Source: JAHJQZ01 sp963667595 (lineage in GTDB: Bacteria > Pseudomonadota > Alphaproteobacteria > Rhizobiales > Devosiaceae). Taken from it: DNA of 64,000 bases. This document shows, piece by piece, positions 26,649 through 35,657 of this stretch; the stretch's first letter is position 1, and the number at the start of each line of letters is the position of its first letter. The notes beneath the pieces were generated by a model. That model had not been told where the DNA came from and ran no database searches. It saw only the letters and a list, made by a program, of their open reading frames with translations. Location of the stretch: NCBI GenBank assembly GCA_963667595.2, contig CAXXWD010000009.1:385634-449633 (forward strand), read 5' to 3'. The translations under genes and the position numbers were made by a program.

Positions 26649-27767
26649 ATGACTGCAATCGCAATGGATGACGATACGATCCATTGGGTGGACGAAGCCC
26701 GTAGCCAGGCGCGCAGGAAAATCCTCCGACTGGTTCACAATGTCGGTCCCGCCTTTTTGCACGCCACCGACAAAGGGCGGTATGTCGCCGAACCGGACTG
26801 GTGGTGGACCTCCGGTTTCTGGCCGGGCCTCATTCGTCTTGCGTCCGACGGAGACGAAGAGCTCAACGGGATCGCCGATATCGCCGAAGACAGGCTGTTC
26901 GGCATCCTTCAGAACGACGGTTTTTTCCAATTGCATCACGATGTCGGCTTTCAGTTCGTGCCGACTGCCGTCATGCGGTTCAGGCAAACGGGCAGTCCGG
27001 AAGCCAGACGGAGGGGCGTGATCGCCGCCCAGATACTGATGGGGCGCTTCAATCCCGCAAGTGGCGTGATCGAGGCCTGGAACGGTAAAGACAATCGGGG
27101 CATTTCGATCATCGACACGATGATGAACTTGCCGCTGTTGTTCTGGGCGTCCGAAACGACGGGCGAACCGCGTTTCGCCAATGTTGCTGTAACGCACCTC
27201 GAAACGGCAATTCCCGCCTTCGTTCGTGAAGATCATACGGTCCACCACATCGTTCGCTTCGATCCCGAAAAGGGCGGCAGGATCGAAGCGCTGGGCGGTC
27301 AGGGTTATGCCCCGCAAAGCGCCTGGGCGCGCGGGCAGGCCTGGGCGATCTACGGTCTTGCCATCGCGGCACGCTATACGGGCGTGGCGGACTATCGGGT
27401 CCTGTCGCGCGCCATTGCCGACCGTTTTCTCGATCTCAATGCGTTGCATGGCGTGCCGCCCTGGGATTTCCGCGCGCCCGATGCGGCGACGGCGGTACGC
27501 GACAGCTCGGCTTCGGCCATTGCCGCCTGCGGACTCCTGGAACTGTCGGCGCTGGGCGATCCTTCGGCGCGGGAACAGGCAGAAGAGCTGCTGAGGATCC
27601 TGAGCGAACGGAGCGCGACAGTCGATGACGATAAAGAAGATGGCCTTTTGAAAAACGCCACGGCCAATCTTCCGGCCGGTTATGGCGTCGATGCCAGTCT
27701 GATCTATGGCGATTATTTCTTTTTCGAGGCGCTGAACCGTCTCGGGGGCGGGGCGACCTGCTGGTAA
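26649..27767 (+). CDS. Unsaturated glucuronyl hydrolase (GH88)
   Basis: 372 residues, cytoplasmic. GH88 enzymes hydrate the double bond of 4,5-unsaturated glucuronyl ends left by polysaccharide lyases, splitting off the uronate. Both catalytic aspartates of the family are visible in context: D98 in LHHDVGFQF and D156 in SIIDTMMNLPLLFW. Other family segments are WWWTSGFWPGL near 51, SAWARGQAWAIYGLA near 225 and WDFRAPDA near 268. Last gene of the LacI operon. Substrates may come from glycosaminoglycan-, gellan-, xanthan- or ulvan-type polymers; sequence does not decide. Confidence 0.92.
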   Translation: MTAIAMDDDTIHWVDEARSQARRKILRLVHNVGPAFLHATDKGRYVAEPDWWWTSGFWPGLIRLASDGDEELNGIADIAEDRLFGILQNDGFFQLHHDVGFQFVPTAVMRFRQTGSPEARRRGVIAAQILMGRFNPASGVIEAWNGKDNRGISIIDTMMNLPLLFWASETTGEPRFANVAVTHLETAIPAFVREDHTVHHIVRFDPEKGGRIEALGGQGYAPQSAWARGQAWAIYGLAIAARYTGVADYRVLSRAIADRFLDLNALHGVPPWDFRAPDAATAVRDSSASAIAACGLLELSALGDPSAREQAEELLRILSERSATVDDDKEDGLLKNATANLPAGYGVDASLIYGDYFFFEALNRLGGGATCW

Positions 27768-27929
27768 ACGCTGCCGCAGACTCGTCGGAACCCTTTGGGA
27801 TTCTTTGCCGTCCGATCGATGCGAGATCGCGCGCGCTTGCCGTGGGAAAGACATGGCGGGAACAGTCCGGACCATCCGGTTCGACCAAGCCGAACGACAT
27901 GCCCGGCAAGCTGCAGGTCGGCGGTGTGT

Positions 27930-29036
27930 TCAGGCTTCGGACAAGAGCGCGGCGCTCTTGATGAGGGCGTGAACCCTGTCGCCCGTTTTAAGCGCGAGTG
28001 CGTCGCAGGATTTGCGGGTGATGTGGGACAAAAGAACCGCACCGTCCCCGGCAGGACCAATCGCAAGAAAAACGGTCACCTGATGTTTGCCGGCCGGCTG
28101 GATGTCGATGATACGGGCGGAGGGGGCATTGAGAATACTGAGACCTTCGGGCAGAGGCGGCCGGCAGAGCGCGACATCGGACGCGACGATGCGCAGGCGA
28201 TGGCGGGATCCGGTTTCGCCGACTGCGCCGGGAACGAAGAATACCGTGTCGTTGACCCGTAACGAGGTCAGCCCATAGTCCGGATCATGAGCCGCAACCG
28301 TGCCGACAAGAACCGAGGCGGCATCGGGCTGGCGGGCGAACGGCAGGTCGGGATCGGCAAGAAGGGATTCGGTCGGCCCGCTGGCACGCACATGGCCCGT
28401 TTCCATCAGCACCATGCGGTCGGCAAGGCGTTCGACTTCGGCGATGTCGTGGCTGACGTAAAGGATCGGGATGGCCAGCTCGTCATGCAGCCGCTCCAGA
28501 TAGGGCAGGATGTCGTTCTTGGCGAAACGGTCGAGACTGGCGAGCGGCTCGTCCATCAACAGGATTTCGGGCGCGGACAGAAGCGCCCGGCCGATCGCTA
28601 CCCGCTGGCGTTCACCACCCGACAGATGGCCCGGCGCCCTGTCGAGCAGGGCGTTGAGGCCCAACAGACCGGCGACCTCTTCGACATCGAGTCCGCTTTG
28701 CGCCCTGGCCCGTTTCTGCCCGTAAACGAGATTGGCCCTCACTGACATGTGGGGAAAAAGACTGGCTTCCTGAAAGACGTAACCGAGCGGCCGGCGATGG
28801 GTGGGGACACTGTCCGCGCCGTCCTGCCAGACCGCGCCGTTGACGACGAGATAGCCGTCCGGCAGGCGGTCGAGACCGGCAATGCATCTCAAGACTGTGG
28901 TCTTGCCACAGCCCGACGGGCCAAACAGCGCCGTCACGCCGCGTGCCGGGCAGGTAAAATCCACATCGAGGTTGAAGCGTCCGCGTCGTCCGCGAAACCG
29001 TGCTTCAATGGCGTTGCCGGATCGGGCTGGGGGCAT
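27930..29036 (-). CDS. modC: Molybdate ABC transporter ATP-binding protein
   Basis: 368 residues. Walker A GPSGCGKTT near residue 40, signature HLSGGERQRVAIGRAL near 137, Walker B ILLMDEPLASLD near 159, switch YVSHDIAEVERLADR near 195. The C-terminal 80 residues form a Mop/TOBE molybdate-binding domain (ILNAPSARIIDIQPAGKHQVTVFLAIG, then LLSHITRKSCDALALKTGDRVHALIKSAALL). This combination is specific for ModC. It follows modB after 14 bp in the operon modA-modB-modC. Confidence 0.93.
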   Translation of the reverse strand: MPPARSGNAIEARFRGRRGRFNLDVDFTCPARGVTALFGPSGCGKTTVLRCIAGLDRLPDGYLVVNGAVWQDGADSVPTHRRPLGYVFQEASLFPHMSVRANLVYGQKRARAQSGLDVEEVAGLLGLNALLDRAPGHLSGGERQRVAIGRALLSAPEILLMDEPLASLDRFAKNDILPYLERLHDELAIPILYVSHDIAEVERLADRMVLMETGHVRASGPTESLLADPDLPFARQPDAASVLVGTVAAHDPDYGLTSLRVNDTVFFVPGAVGETGSRHRLRIVASDVALCRPPLPEGLSILNAPSARIIDIQPAGKHQVTVFLAIGPAGDGAVLLSHITRKSCDALALKTGDRVHALIKSAALLSEA

Positions 29037-29050
29037 GGGACTCTACCGTC

Positions 29051-29716
29051 CTAAACGCGCCGGAAGCGCAGGCGGCGTTCGGTCAGCATGGTGATGAAAA
29101 TGACCAGGAACGAGAAAACGACCATGCCGGCGGCAAGAATGTGCGCCTTGTCCCATTGCAGCATTTCCACATAGTCGTAAATCGCCACCGACAGGACCTT
29201 GGTCTCGCCCGGGATGTTGCCGCCGATCATCAAGACGACGCCGAATTCTCCCACGGTATGGGCAAACCCGAGCACAGAGCCGGTGATGAGCCCGGACCGC
29301 GCCAGTGGCAGCGCGACGGAAAAGAAGCTGTCGAGAGGCGAGGCCCTGAGCGTGGCGGCGACTTCGAGCGGCCGGTCGCCGATGGCTTCGAAGGCGTTGC
29401 GGACCGGTTGGACGAAAAAGGGCAGCGAATAGATGACCGAACCGACGACCAGGCCGGGAAAGGTGAAGGGCAGGGTGGTGCCGAAAAGCGCCTGCGCCGC
29501 CCGGCCGACCGGACTGGCCGGTCCGAGTACGAGCAGCAGATAGAAGCCGAGCACCGTCGGCGGCAGGACCAGCGGCAGCGTCACGATGGCACCGACCGCT
29601 TCTTTCCACCAGCCCTTGGCGCGGGCGAGTCCCCAGGCGATCGGCGTTCCGATGAGCAACAGGAAGAACGTGGTGACGAGGGCGAGCTTCACCGTCAGCA
29701 TGACCGCTTCCAACAT
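29051..29716 (-). CDS. modB: Molybdate ABC transporter permease
   Basis: 221 residues with about five membrane spans, the first at residues 5-30. Family features are PLVLPPTVLGFYLLLVLGP near residue 47 and the coupling segment LEVAATLRASPLDSFFSVALPLARSGLITG near residue 130, followed by GFAHTVGEFGVVLMIGGNIPG. Start at ATG 29716; modA stops 30 bp upstream. It forms the molybdate channel driven by ModC. Confidence 0.93.
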   Translation of the reverse strand: MLEAVMLTVKLALVTTFFLLLIGTPIAWGLARAKGWWKEAVGAIVTLPLVLPPTVLGFYLLLVLGPASPVGRAAQALFGTTLPFTFPGLVVGSVIYSLPFFVQPVRNAFEAIGDRPLEVAATLRASPLDSFFSVALPLARSGLITGSVLGFAHTVGEFGVVLMIGGNIPGETKVLSVAIYDYVEMLQWDKAHILAAGMVVFSFLVIFITMLTERRLRFRRV

Positions 29717-29746
29717 CGGCTCACCCTCCTTCTGGCCCCTCGGTGC

Positions 29747-30514
29747 TTAATCTGTGCCGTAGCCGTAGGACGCGATGATCGCGCGCGCGGCATCCGAGTT
29801 CAAAAAATCGAGAAAAGCGGTCGCAGCGGGGTTGTTCGCACCCTTGACCAGCAGCACCGCATCCTGGCGAATCGGCGTGTAAAGATCGGTCGGCACGATC
29901 CATTGCGAGCCGGCCGTGTCGGCAATCACCTGCGACAGGGCGATGAAGCCGAGCGCGGCGTTTCGGGTGGCGATAAATTGTAGGGTCTGGGAAATGTTGT
30001 CGCCCTGAACGAGCTTCGGCTCCAGGGAGGCGTAGACCCCGAGCGCCTTCATCGCTTCGACGGCGGCGGCGCCATAGGGCGCGGTTACCGGATTGGCGAT
30101 GGCGATCTTGCCGAAAGTGCCGGTCTTGAGCACATCGCCCTTGTCGTCGACCATGCCAGGATCGGCGCTATAGAGCACAATCTGGCCGATCGCATAGGTG
30201 AAACGGCTTCCATCGACCGCTAAACCTTCGTCGATCGCCTTGGCGGGTCGCGCGTCATCGGCGGCCAGAAAGGCATCGAACGGCGCGCCGTTGGCGATCT
30301 GGGCATAAAGCTTGCCGGTCGAGCCGAAAATGAGCACGGCGTCGTGTCCGGTCGCTTCGTTGAAGGCCGCCGCGATCTCGGTGGCGGCGGTCGTAAAATT
30401 GGCCGCAACCGCAATCCGCGTTTCGTCCGCCAGTGAGACGGACGTCCCAAAACCGGCGCCGAGGGCAAGTCCGAGCGCCAGGGCTGGCAGGCGCGAAAAA
30501 CCGGTTTTGGTCAT
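29747..30514 (-). CDS. modA: Periplasmic molybdate-binding protein
   Basis: 255 residues with a signal peptide (MTKTGFSR, hydrophobic core, SLADE near residue 29). The mature part begins ETRIAVAANFTTAATEIAAAF, with FGSTGKLYAQIANGAPFDAFLAADDARP near residue 70, the typical ModA ligand-loop segments binding molybdate or tungstate. It is the first intact gene of the modABC operon. Upstream on the same strand is a frameshifted molbindin remnant. Confidence 0.93.
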   Translation of the reverse strand: MTKTGFSRLPALALGLALGAGFGTSVSLADETRIAVAANFTTAATEIAAAFNEATGHDAVLIFGSTGKLYAQIANGAPFDAFLAADDARPAKAIDEGLAVDGSRFTYAIGQIVLYSADPGMVDDKGDVLKTGTFGKIAIANPVTAPYGAAAVEAMKALGVYASLEPKLVQGDNISQTLQFIATRNAALGFIALSQVIADTAGSQWIVPTDLYTPIRQDAVLLVKGANNPAATAFLDFLNSDAARAIIASYGYGTD

Positions 30515-30545
30515 GATCGTCGTCCTTTGGAAAAATGACCGCGAT

Positions 30546-30748
30546 TCAGTCGACGCCGAGGATGATCTGAGAGGCTTTGATCAGGGCGCAGTCTTTGTCG
30601 CCGGATTTGAAGCCGAGCGTTTCCGCACTTTGCCTGGTGATGATGGCGACCAGCGTCTTGCCGCAAGCAGGTCGAAACGCGCGCCACCTGCCTTCTGGCC
30701 GAATTGACCGGGAAAGGCGCGGACAGGTCTGACGGCGCTTGCGGACAT
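30546..30748 (-). pseudogene. Frameshifted molbindin (Mop/TOBE domain) gene
   Basis: The 3' half reads TLVAIITRQSAETLGFKSG then KDCALIKASQIILGVD and stop, an unmistakable Mop-domain C-terminus. The 5' half, MSASAVRPVRAF, G, ARFDLLA, lies in another frame from the ATG at 30748. The switch occurs near 30660-30670. From that ATG to the stop is 203 nt, one base short of a 68-codon Mop gene, so a single-base deletion (or sequencing error) explains it. Molbindins store molybdate or sense its level. It sits at the head of modABC, 31 bp upstream of modA. Confidence 0.75.
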
Positions 30749-30799
30749 CGACACGAGACCCTTCCCTTGTCTTTTGCCGGGAATTTCGCAAACGAAGAT

Positions 30800-30893
30800 G
30801 CAGTGCGCAAAGCGATGCACTGCCGTCCGTCCGGGTCTGCCGAAGGCTTCGCTTGGCCCCCTCCCCATCGAAGGAGAGGGAAGCCAGCGGAGA
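30800..30893. repeat. Palindromic intergenic element between EF-G-like and mod genes
   Basis: GCAGTGC (30800-30806) pairs with GCACTGC (30817-30823). A CCCTCCCC..AAGGAGAGGG pair follows around 30860-30881. Such GC-rich short palindromes flanking genes are REP-like. It may also act as a terminator for the EF-G-like gene region or carry the mod promoter; neither is certain. Confidence 0.35.
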
Positions 30894-30915
30894 GGTCGTC
30901 GAATGGCAATGCGCC

Positions 30916-32811
30916 TCAGTGCATTTCCTCGTAGCGTTCCAGCTCGGAAGTGTACCAGGCGGTGCCGCGGGTAGCGCTGCCCAGTTGCTGGAAGAGTTCG
31001 GCTTCGGCGGTTTCGGGCAGAAGCGCCTCGAACACGTCCCAGCCGGCTGCGTCCGGATTGTTGCGGAAGCCGAGCACCTGGCCGTGAAGCCCGGTGATCA
31101 TCGGCACCAGAGCGCCTGAATAGACGGTCGGCACTTCGATCTTGATGCGGCGGATCGGCTGCAGAACCTTCGTGCCAGCCTCTTCCAGCGCTTCCTTGAC
31201 GCCAGCCTTGCCGGCGGTCTGGAAGGCGAAGTCGGAGCTGTCGACGGCGTGATACTTGCCGTCCTTGAGGGTGACGCCGATATCGACGACGATGTGGCCG
31301 TGCGGACCTTCATCGAGCGCGGCGCGGGCACCGGCCTCGACGGAAGGAATGTAGTTGCGCGGCACCGTGCCGCCCTTGATCACTTCGTTGAAGGTGAAGC
31401 CGCTGCTGCGTTCGAGCGGCACGATGTCCATGACCACGTCGGCGAACTGGCCGGCGCCGCCGGACTGCTTGCGGTGACGATAGTGCTTGTCGATAACCGG
31501 CTTGGACAGCGTTTCGTGCAGAGCCGGTTCGAGCTGCTCGGTGGTGACTTCGACGCCGAAGATTTCGTTGAGCTTTTCGACGACGCGCCGCTGATGCAAC
31601 GGACCCTGGGTCGAAAGGACGGCCTTGCCCGAACGCGGGTCCTGCGACATCACCATGCCCGGATCGATTTCGAGGAGCCGTGCCAGCGCGGTGGACAGGC
31701 GTGCATCGTCGCGTTCGCTGGCCGGGGCGAGCAGGTTGCGGAAGGTCGCCGCGCGCGGCTTGGCCCATTCGGGCACGTCGAGCGTTCCATCGCGGCCGAA
31801 AAGCGGTGCGGTGATGGTCAGATGATCGGACTTGACCGCCACGCCGATATCGCCGGCCGAGAGCGTCCCCAGCGACGTGCGGGTGTCGAGGTCGACGATG
31901 GACCCGATGGTGTCGTCCGCCATCGCCGTGCCGGCGCCGACGCCGTCGACCAGGGCGCGCAACACCACGGTTTTGCCCAAGTGCTTGACGTTATCGGCAA
32001 AGGCACCGATCGCCACCGCGGACTCATCGAGACCAAGCCGCGCCTTGAGGGTCGCAATGTCCGGCGCTTCGTGGCGCAGGGATTTCATCAGGCGGAACAG
32101 CCCGTTATTGTGGGAGGCTGCGCCCAGGAATGCCGGAATGAGGCTGTGGTTCTGCAAGGCCTTGGTTGCCACGCCGTAAAGCTCGTCGGGCAGGGGCTTT
32201 TTGTCCTCGATCAGTTCCTCAAGCAGCTTGTCGTCGAAATCGGCGAGGTGATCGAGCAGTTCGGCCCGGGCTTCCTGCTCGCGATCCTGTGTGGACTGAG
32301 GCAATTCGACGAGCGAAGACCGCTGACCTTCATGATACTGCCAGGCCCGCTCGGAGATGAGATCGACGGCGCCGACAATGGCGCTGCCGTCGCGGATCGG
32401 AACCTGGCGCAGCACGATGGCATGATTGGAATAGGCCTGCAGGGCTGCCGTGATATCGGCGGTCCGGTCGGTCGCGATGTCCATCTTGTTGATGTAGATG
32501 TAGGTCGGCAGCCCGGATTCTTCGAGCAGTCTCAGATAGGGTCCGGCCAGCACGGCGGCGTCGGTTTCGGCCGGCACGCAGAGCACGGCGGCATCGGACG
32601 CCATGAGGGCGGGAGGAATGAGCGGCAGGTTGTGTGTGCCACCGGGGCAGTCGAGAACGGCCCAATCCTCGCCCATGAAGCTGAAACGCGTTACCGCGGC
32701 TTCGCCGTAAAGTTCAAGCCGACGCGGCTTTTCACCCTCAATGGTGGCAAGCGCCTCGGCAAGCGTTGTTTTGCCTGCCTGTGATGGCCCCAAAATCGAT
32801 ACAACTCTCAT
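30916..32811 (-). CDS. EF-G-like translational GTPase paralogue with altered G domain
   Basis: 631 residues, shorter than canonical EF-G (about 690-700). The start at 32811 follows GGGGAGG and gives MRVVSILGPSQAGKTTLAEA. The P-loop GPSQAGKT (residues 8-15) is present and NKMD near 127 is the guanine motif. The G3 motif is DCPGGTHN instead of DxPGHxDF, so the catalytic histidine is missing, and no RGITI-type switch I is visible. Domain IV-like YRHRKQSGGAGQFADV and domain V-like sequence are kept. It may bind ribosomes with altered GTP hydrolysis. Function unknown; it is not the housekeeping fusA by context. Confidence 0.82.
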   Translation of the reverse strand: MRVVSILGPSQAGKTTLAEALATIEGEKPRRLELYGEAAVTRFSFMGEDWAVLDCPGGTHNLPLIPPALMASDAAVLCVPAETDAAVLAGPYLRLLEESGLPTYIYINKMDIATDRTADITAALQAYSNHAIVLRQVPIRDGSAIVGAVDLISERAWQYHEGQRSSLVELPQSTQDREQEARAELLDHLADFDDKLLEELIEDKKPLPDELYGVATKALQNHSLIPAFLGAASHNNGLFRLMKSLRHEAPDIATLKARLGLDESAVAIGAFADNVKHLGKTVVLRALVDGVGAGTAMADDTIGSIVDLDTRTSLGTLSAGDIGVAVKSDHLTITAPLFGRDGTLDVPEWAKPRAATFRNLLAPASERDDARLSTALARLLEIDPGMVMSQDPRSGKAVLSTQGPLHQRRVVEKLNEIFGVEVTTEQLEPALHETLSKPVIDKHYRHRKQSGGAGQFADVVMDIVPLERSSGFTFNEVIKGGTVPRNYIPSVEAGARAALDEGPHGHIVVDIGVTLKDGKYHAVDSSDFAFQTAGKAGVKEALEEAGTKVLQPIRRIKIEVPTVYSGALVPMITGLHGQVLGFRNNPDAAGWDVFEALLPETAEAELFQQLGSATRGTAWYTSELERYEEMH

Positions 32812-33271
32812 ACGACTAGCCTCCCCAGTCTTTGGTTTCGCCGCTTGGGCGCTCTTGGTTGGCACCACACTAACCGGAATGATTCCATTCCGTCACGCCG
32901 TGCCGGACGCTTTTGCCGCGGCTCACTGCCGCTTCTTTGTCACACAGCTTACGTAATATGCAGCCGAGCAACCTGCGCCGGATCAAAGTCTCGACACAAA
33001 AGCGGCGAAACTCAAGAAGTTTAAGGCCCGTTCCGACGTTAATTCCCCCAGAGCGTCCCCCGGCGATTGTTTCCGGCACGCTCTTGACGCCGACATTGCC
33101 ATTGTTTACACGGCTCGCCGGCTGCAGACGCCCGCCACCCGCCAACATTATCGTTTCGGTGAAGTTCTGCCCGAGATCGTCTTCTCTTGTTTCCTCATCC
33201 GCGTCTCGTGCGGATGGCAATGCGGGTCCCATCCAACAAAGCGAGGCCGGTGAACAAGGAATGAGAGACTC
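32812..33271. other. 460-bp divergent intergenic region
   Basis: Separates the EF-G-like gene (minus) from the MATE gene (plus) and must hold promoters for both. Short frames here lack ribosome sites and family features. A small hairpin ATCCGC/GCGGAT occurs near 33199-33217, about 60 bp upstream of the MATE start; it does not match a riboswitch class I recognise. Confidence 0.5.
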
Positions 33272-34654
33272 ATGTCCGATCCGTCCCGTAACGGTTTTCT
33301 TCACGGCTCTTTGGCCGTTATCTTCGCCAAAACGGCCCTGCCGATCATCTTCGTGATGGTGATGAACGGCTTTCTGACCGTCGCCGATGCCCTGTTTCTG
33401 GGGCATTTCGTCGGTTCGGATGCTCTGGCCGCCGTCACGCTCATCTTTCCGCTCTACATGCTCATCGTTGCCCTTTCGACCCTGGTCTCGAGCGGCATGT
33501 CGAGCCTTCTAGCGCAACATCTGGGCGGTGCCCGTACCGAAGACGCCTATGACGTTTTTGCCGGCGCCTTCTGGCTGGCGGTCGCCTCCGGGCTTGTGCT
33601 GAGCATCCTGTTTTTCGTCGCCGGGGCGCCCGTCGTGCTTGTGGCGGCGGGGGGCGATGCCGAACTCGCCGAGATGGCGTCGACCTATCTCGGCATCATC
33701 GTTTTCACCTCGCCTTTGATGTTCATGCTCGGCGTCGATTCCACCGCTTTGCGCAACGAAGGCCATGTCGGCACCATGGCGATGATGAGTGTCGTGGTTT
33801 CGCTGAGCAATATCGGCTTCGACTACGTGCTGATCGCGTTGATGGGATGGGGCGTGGCCGGTTCGGCCTGGGGGACCGTGTTCGCGCAAGCCGTGGCGCA
33901 GGGGCTGATCGTCATGTTTCGCCTGAGGCGCAGGACGATCCTTATGCCGATCACGGTCATCAAGAATGCTACGGTCCGTGTCTGGGGCGGCATCCTGGCC
34001 CTCGGCGCGCCGCAAAGCCTCAACTTCGTCGGGGCGGCGCTCAGCTCCACGGCGATTCTGGCGGCCCTGCAGATGACCCGCAGCCCGGATTATGCCGTGA
34101 CGGTCTCCGCCTATGGCATCATCACCAGGATCACCACCTTCACCTTCCTGCCGCTGATGGGGCTCGGACAGGCGATGCAGACGATCACCGGCAACAATCA
34201 CGGCGCCGGGTTGTGGCAAAGGAGTGGGGACAGTCTCAGGTTCGCCATGCTGGCGGCGCTGGTCTTCTGCCTCGGTTCAGAGGTGGTGATGGTGCTGTTC
34301 GCGCCTCAGATCGGCGCCCTGTTCATCGCCGATGGTGATGTGATTGCCGAAGTGGGGGCGATCATGCCGGTGATGGTGACGTGCTTTTTCGTCTCCGGTC
34401 CGCTGATCATGGTGGCGACGCATTTCCAGGCCATCGGCGATGCCGGACGGGCAGCGATCCTCGGCCTGACCAAGCCGTACCTGTTCTATATCCCCATGGT
34501 CTTTGCTTTCGCCCTTTTGTTCGGTGCGAAGGCGATCTGGTGGGCCAGCCCTGTCGCCGATCTCCTGTTGCTCGGGCTGGCGGCAATCGTGTTGTCCGAC
34601 AATGCCAGGCGGCAGTCGCTGCGCTGGGGGTTGTTCGGCCAGCCGGCACGATAA
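33272..34654 (+). CDS. MATE-family multidrug/metabolite exporter
   Basis: 460 residues with about 12 membrane spans in two six-span halves, as expected for MatE proteins that export cationic drugs or metabolites using Na+ or H+ gradients. The first span (residues 10-35, AVIFAKTALPIIFVMVMNGF) and the segment DALFLGHFVGSDALAAVTLIFP are characteristic; the second half begins near residue 235 (GILALGAPQSLNFVGAAL). Start ATG 33272 behind AAGGAATGAGAG. A monocistronic unit with a terminator immediately downstream. Confidence 0.9.
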   Translation: MSDPSRNGFLHGSLAVIFAKTALPIIFVMVMNGFLTVADALFLGHFVGSDALAAVTLIFPLYMLIVALSTLVSSGMSSLLAQHLGGARTEDAYDVFAGAFWLAVASGLVLSILFFVAGAPVVLVAAGGDAELAEMASTYLGIIVFTSPLMFMLGVDSTALRNEGHVGTMAMMSVVVSLSNIGFDYVLIALMGWGVAGSAWGTVFAQAVAQGLIVMFRLRRRTILMPITVIKNATVRVWGGILALGAPQSLNFVGAALSSTAILAALQMTRSPDYAVTVSAYGIITRITTFTFLPLMGLGQAMQTITGNNHGAGLWQRSGDSLRFAMLAALVFCLGSEVVMVLFAPQIGALFIADGDVIAEVGAIMPVMVTCFFVSGPLIMVATHFQAIGDAGRAAILGLTKPYLFYIPMVFAFALLFGAKAIWWASPVADLLLLGLAAIVLSDNARRQSLRWGLFGQPAR

Positions 34655-34661
34655 ACCACAC

Positions 34662-34697
34662 CCGGACGGCGAAGTTCCGGTCGCCGCCCGGATTTTT
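34662..34697 (+). terminator. Rho-independent terminator after the MATE gene
   Basis: Stem CCGGACGGCGA (34662-34672) pairs with TCGCCGCCCGG (34681-34691) with one mismatch; an 8-nt loop lies between and ATTTTT follows directly. It begins 8 bp after the MATE stop. Confidence 0.8.
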
Positions 34698-34720
34698 CGC
34701 CCCGCTTTTTTTGCAAGGAC

Positions 34721-35593
34721 TCAGCGCCGTTCGAAATAGTCGAGCGGGATCTTGAGATAGGAGCGGCCATCCGCTTCCGGCGCGGGCTTGCGGCCGCCGT
34801 TGAGATTGACCTGCAAGGCCGCCAGCATCAGCCGCGGCAAGGGCAGGGTTGCATCGCGTGCATTGCGGGCCATGACGAAATCCTGCTTGGCGGGTGTGCC
34901 GGACAGGTGAATGTTGGTCTGTTTCTGCTCGCCGACGCTCGACGAACAGATGGCCGCTCGCCCGCCGGGCGCATAATCGTGCCCGACATAGATGCGCGTA
35001 TTGTCGGGCAAGGCGAGGATCGCCATCAGGCTGTCGTAAAGCTCTGCGGGCGAGCCGCCGGGGAAGTCGGCGCGCGAGGTGCCGCTATCGGGCATCATCA
35101 GCGTATCGTTTACGAAAGCGGCATCGCCCGCGACATAGGTCACCGAAGCCAGGGTGTGGCCGGGCGAATGCATGACCTTGACCGGCACCTTTCCGACAAG
35201 AAAGATTTCGCCGTCGTTGAACAGGCTGTCCCACTGGCTGCCGTCGGTCGAAAAATCGTCGCCGAGATTGTAGATCGTCTTCCACAAGGCCTGAACCTTG
35301 ATGACGTGTTCGCCGATGCCGGTGCGCGCGCCGAGTTTTTCGGCCATCCAATGGGCGGCCGAGAAATGGTCGGCATGCGGATGGGTGTCGAGCACCCAGA
35401 CCACGTCGATACCCGTGCCGTCGATATAGGACAAAAGCTCTTCGGCGCTCTGCGTCGAGGTGGCGCCGGAAACGGGGTCATAATCCCAGACCGGATCGAC
35501 AACGGCGCCCTTCATCGTCTCGGGATCGTGAAAGACATATTGCCAGGAGCCGGTGACGGAGTCCCAGAAGGGCATCACGATGGGATCGTTCAT
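34721..35593 (-). CDS. Metallo-beta-lactamase-fold hydrolase, persulfide dioxygenase/glyoxalase II-like
   Basis: 290 residues; start at 35593 behind GGAGGAAAAG. Metal motif THPHADHFSAAHW near residue 70-83 (HxHxDH), third histidine in MHSPGHTLASV near 160, bridging aspartate in NDTLMMPD near 182, and the last ligand YVGHDY near 222. The layout fits the ETHE1/Blh-type group acting on glutathione persulfide, rather than lactamases. It lies 64 bp downstream of dps on the same strand, next to peroxiredoxin and an OxyR-like gene, suggesting a sulfide/oxidative-stress role. Confidence 0.8.
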   Translation of the reverse strand: MNDPIVMPFWDSVTGSWQYVFHDPETMKGAVVDPVWDYDPVSGATSTQSAEELLSYIDGTGIDVVWVLDTHPHADHFSAAHWMAEKLGARTGIGEHVIKVQALWKTIYNLGDDFSTDGSQWDSLFNDGEIFLVGKVPVKVMHSPGHTLASVTYVAGDAAFVNDTLMMPDSGTSRADFPGGSPAELYDSLMAILALPDNTRIYVGHDYAPGGRAAICSSSVGEQKQTNIHLSGTPAKQDFVMARNARDATLPLPRLMLAALQVNLNGGRKPAPEADGRSYLKIPLDYFERR

Positions 35594-35657
35594 CTTTTCC
35601 TCCGTTGTTCCGGCCATGCGGCGCGATCCCCCCGAAGGGGATCGTGCCGTTTTCCGG

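Noticed and set aside
30739..31119. Plus-strand open frames around the molbindin remnant
   Set aside because: No ribosome site or similarity; they overlap repeats and the end of the EF-G-like gene.
33190..33271. Possible riboswitch before the MATE exporter
   Set aside because: Only a small hairpin is present; no guanidine, yybP or other riboswitch core could be recognised.
35625..35643. GATCCCC/GGGGATC hairpin between dps and the metallo-hydrolase gene as a terminator
   Set aside because: No T-run follows in the minus direction; left as an unassigned hairpin in a 64-bp gap.
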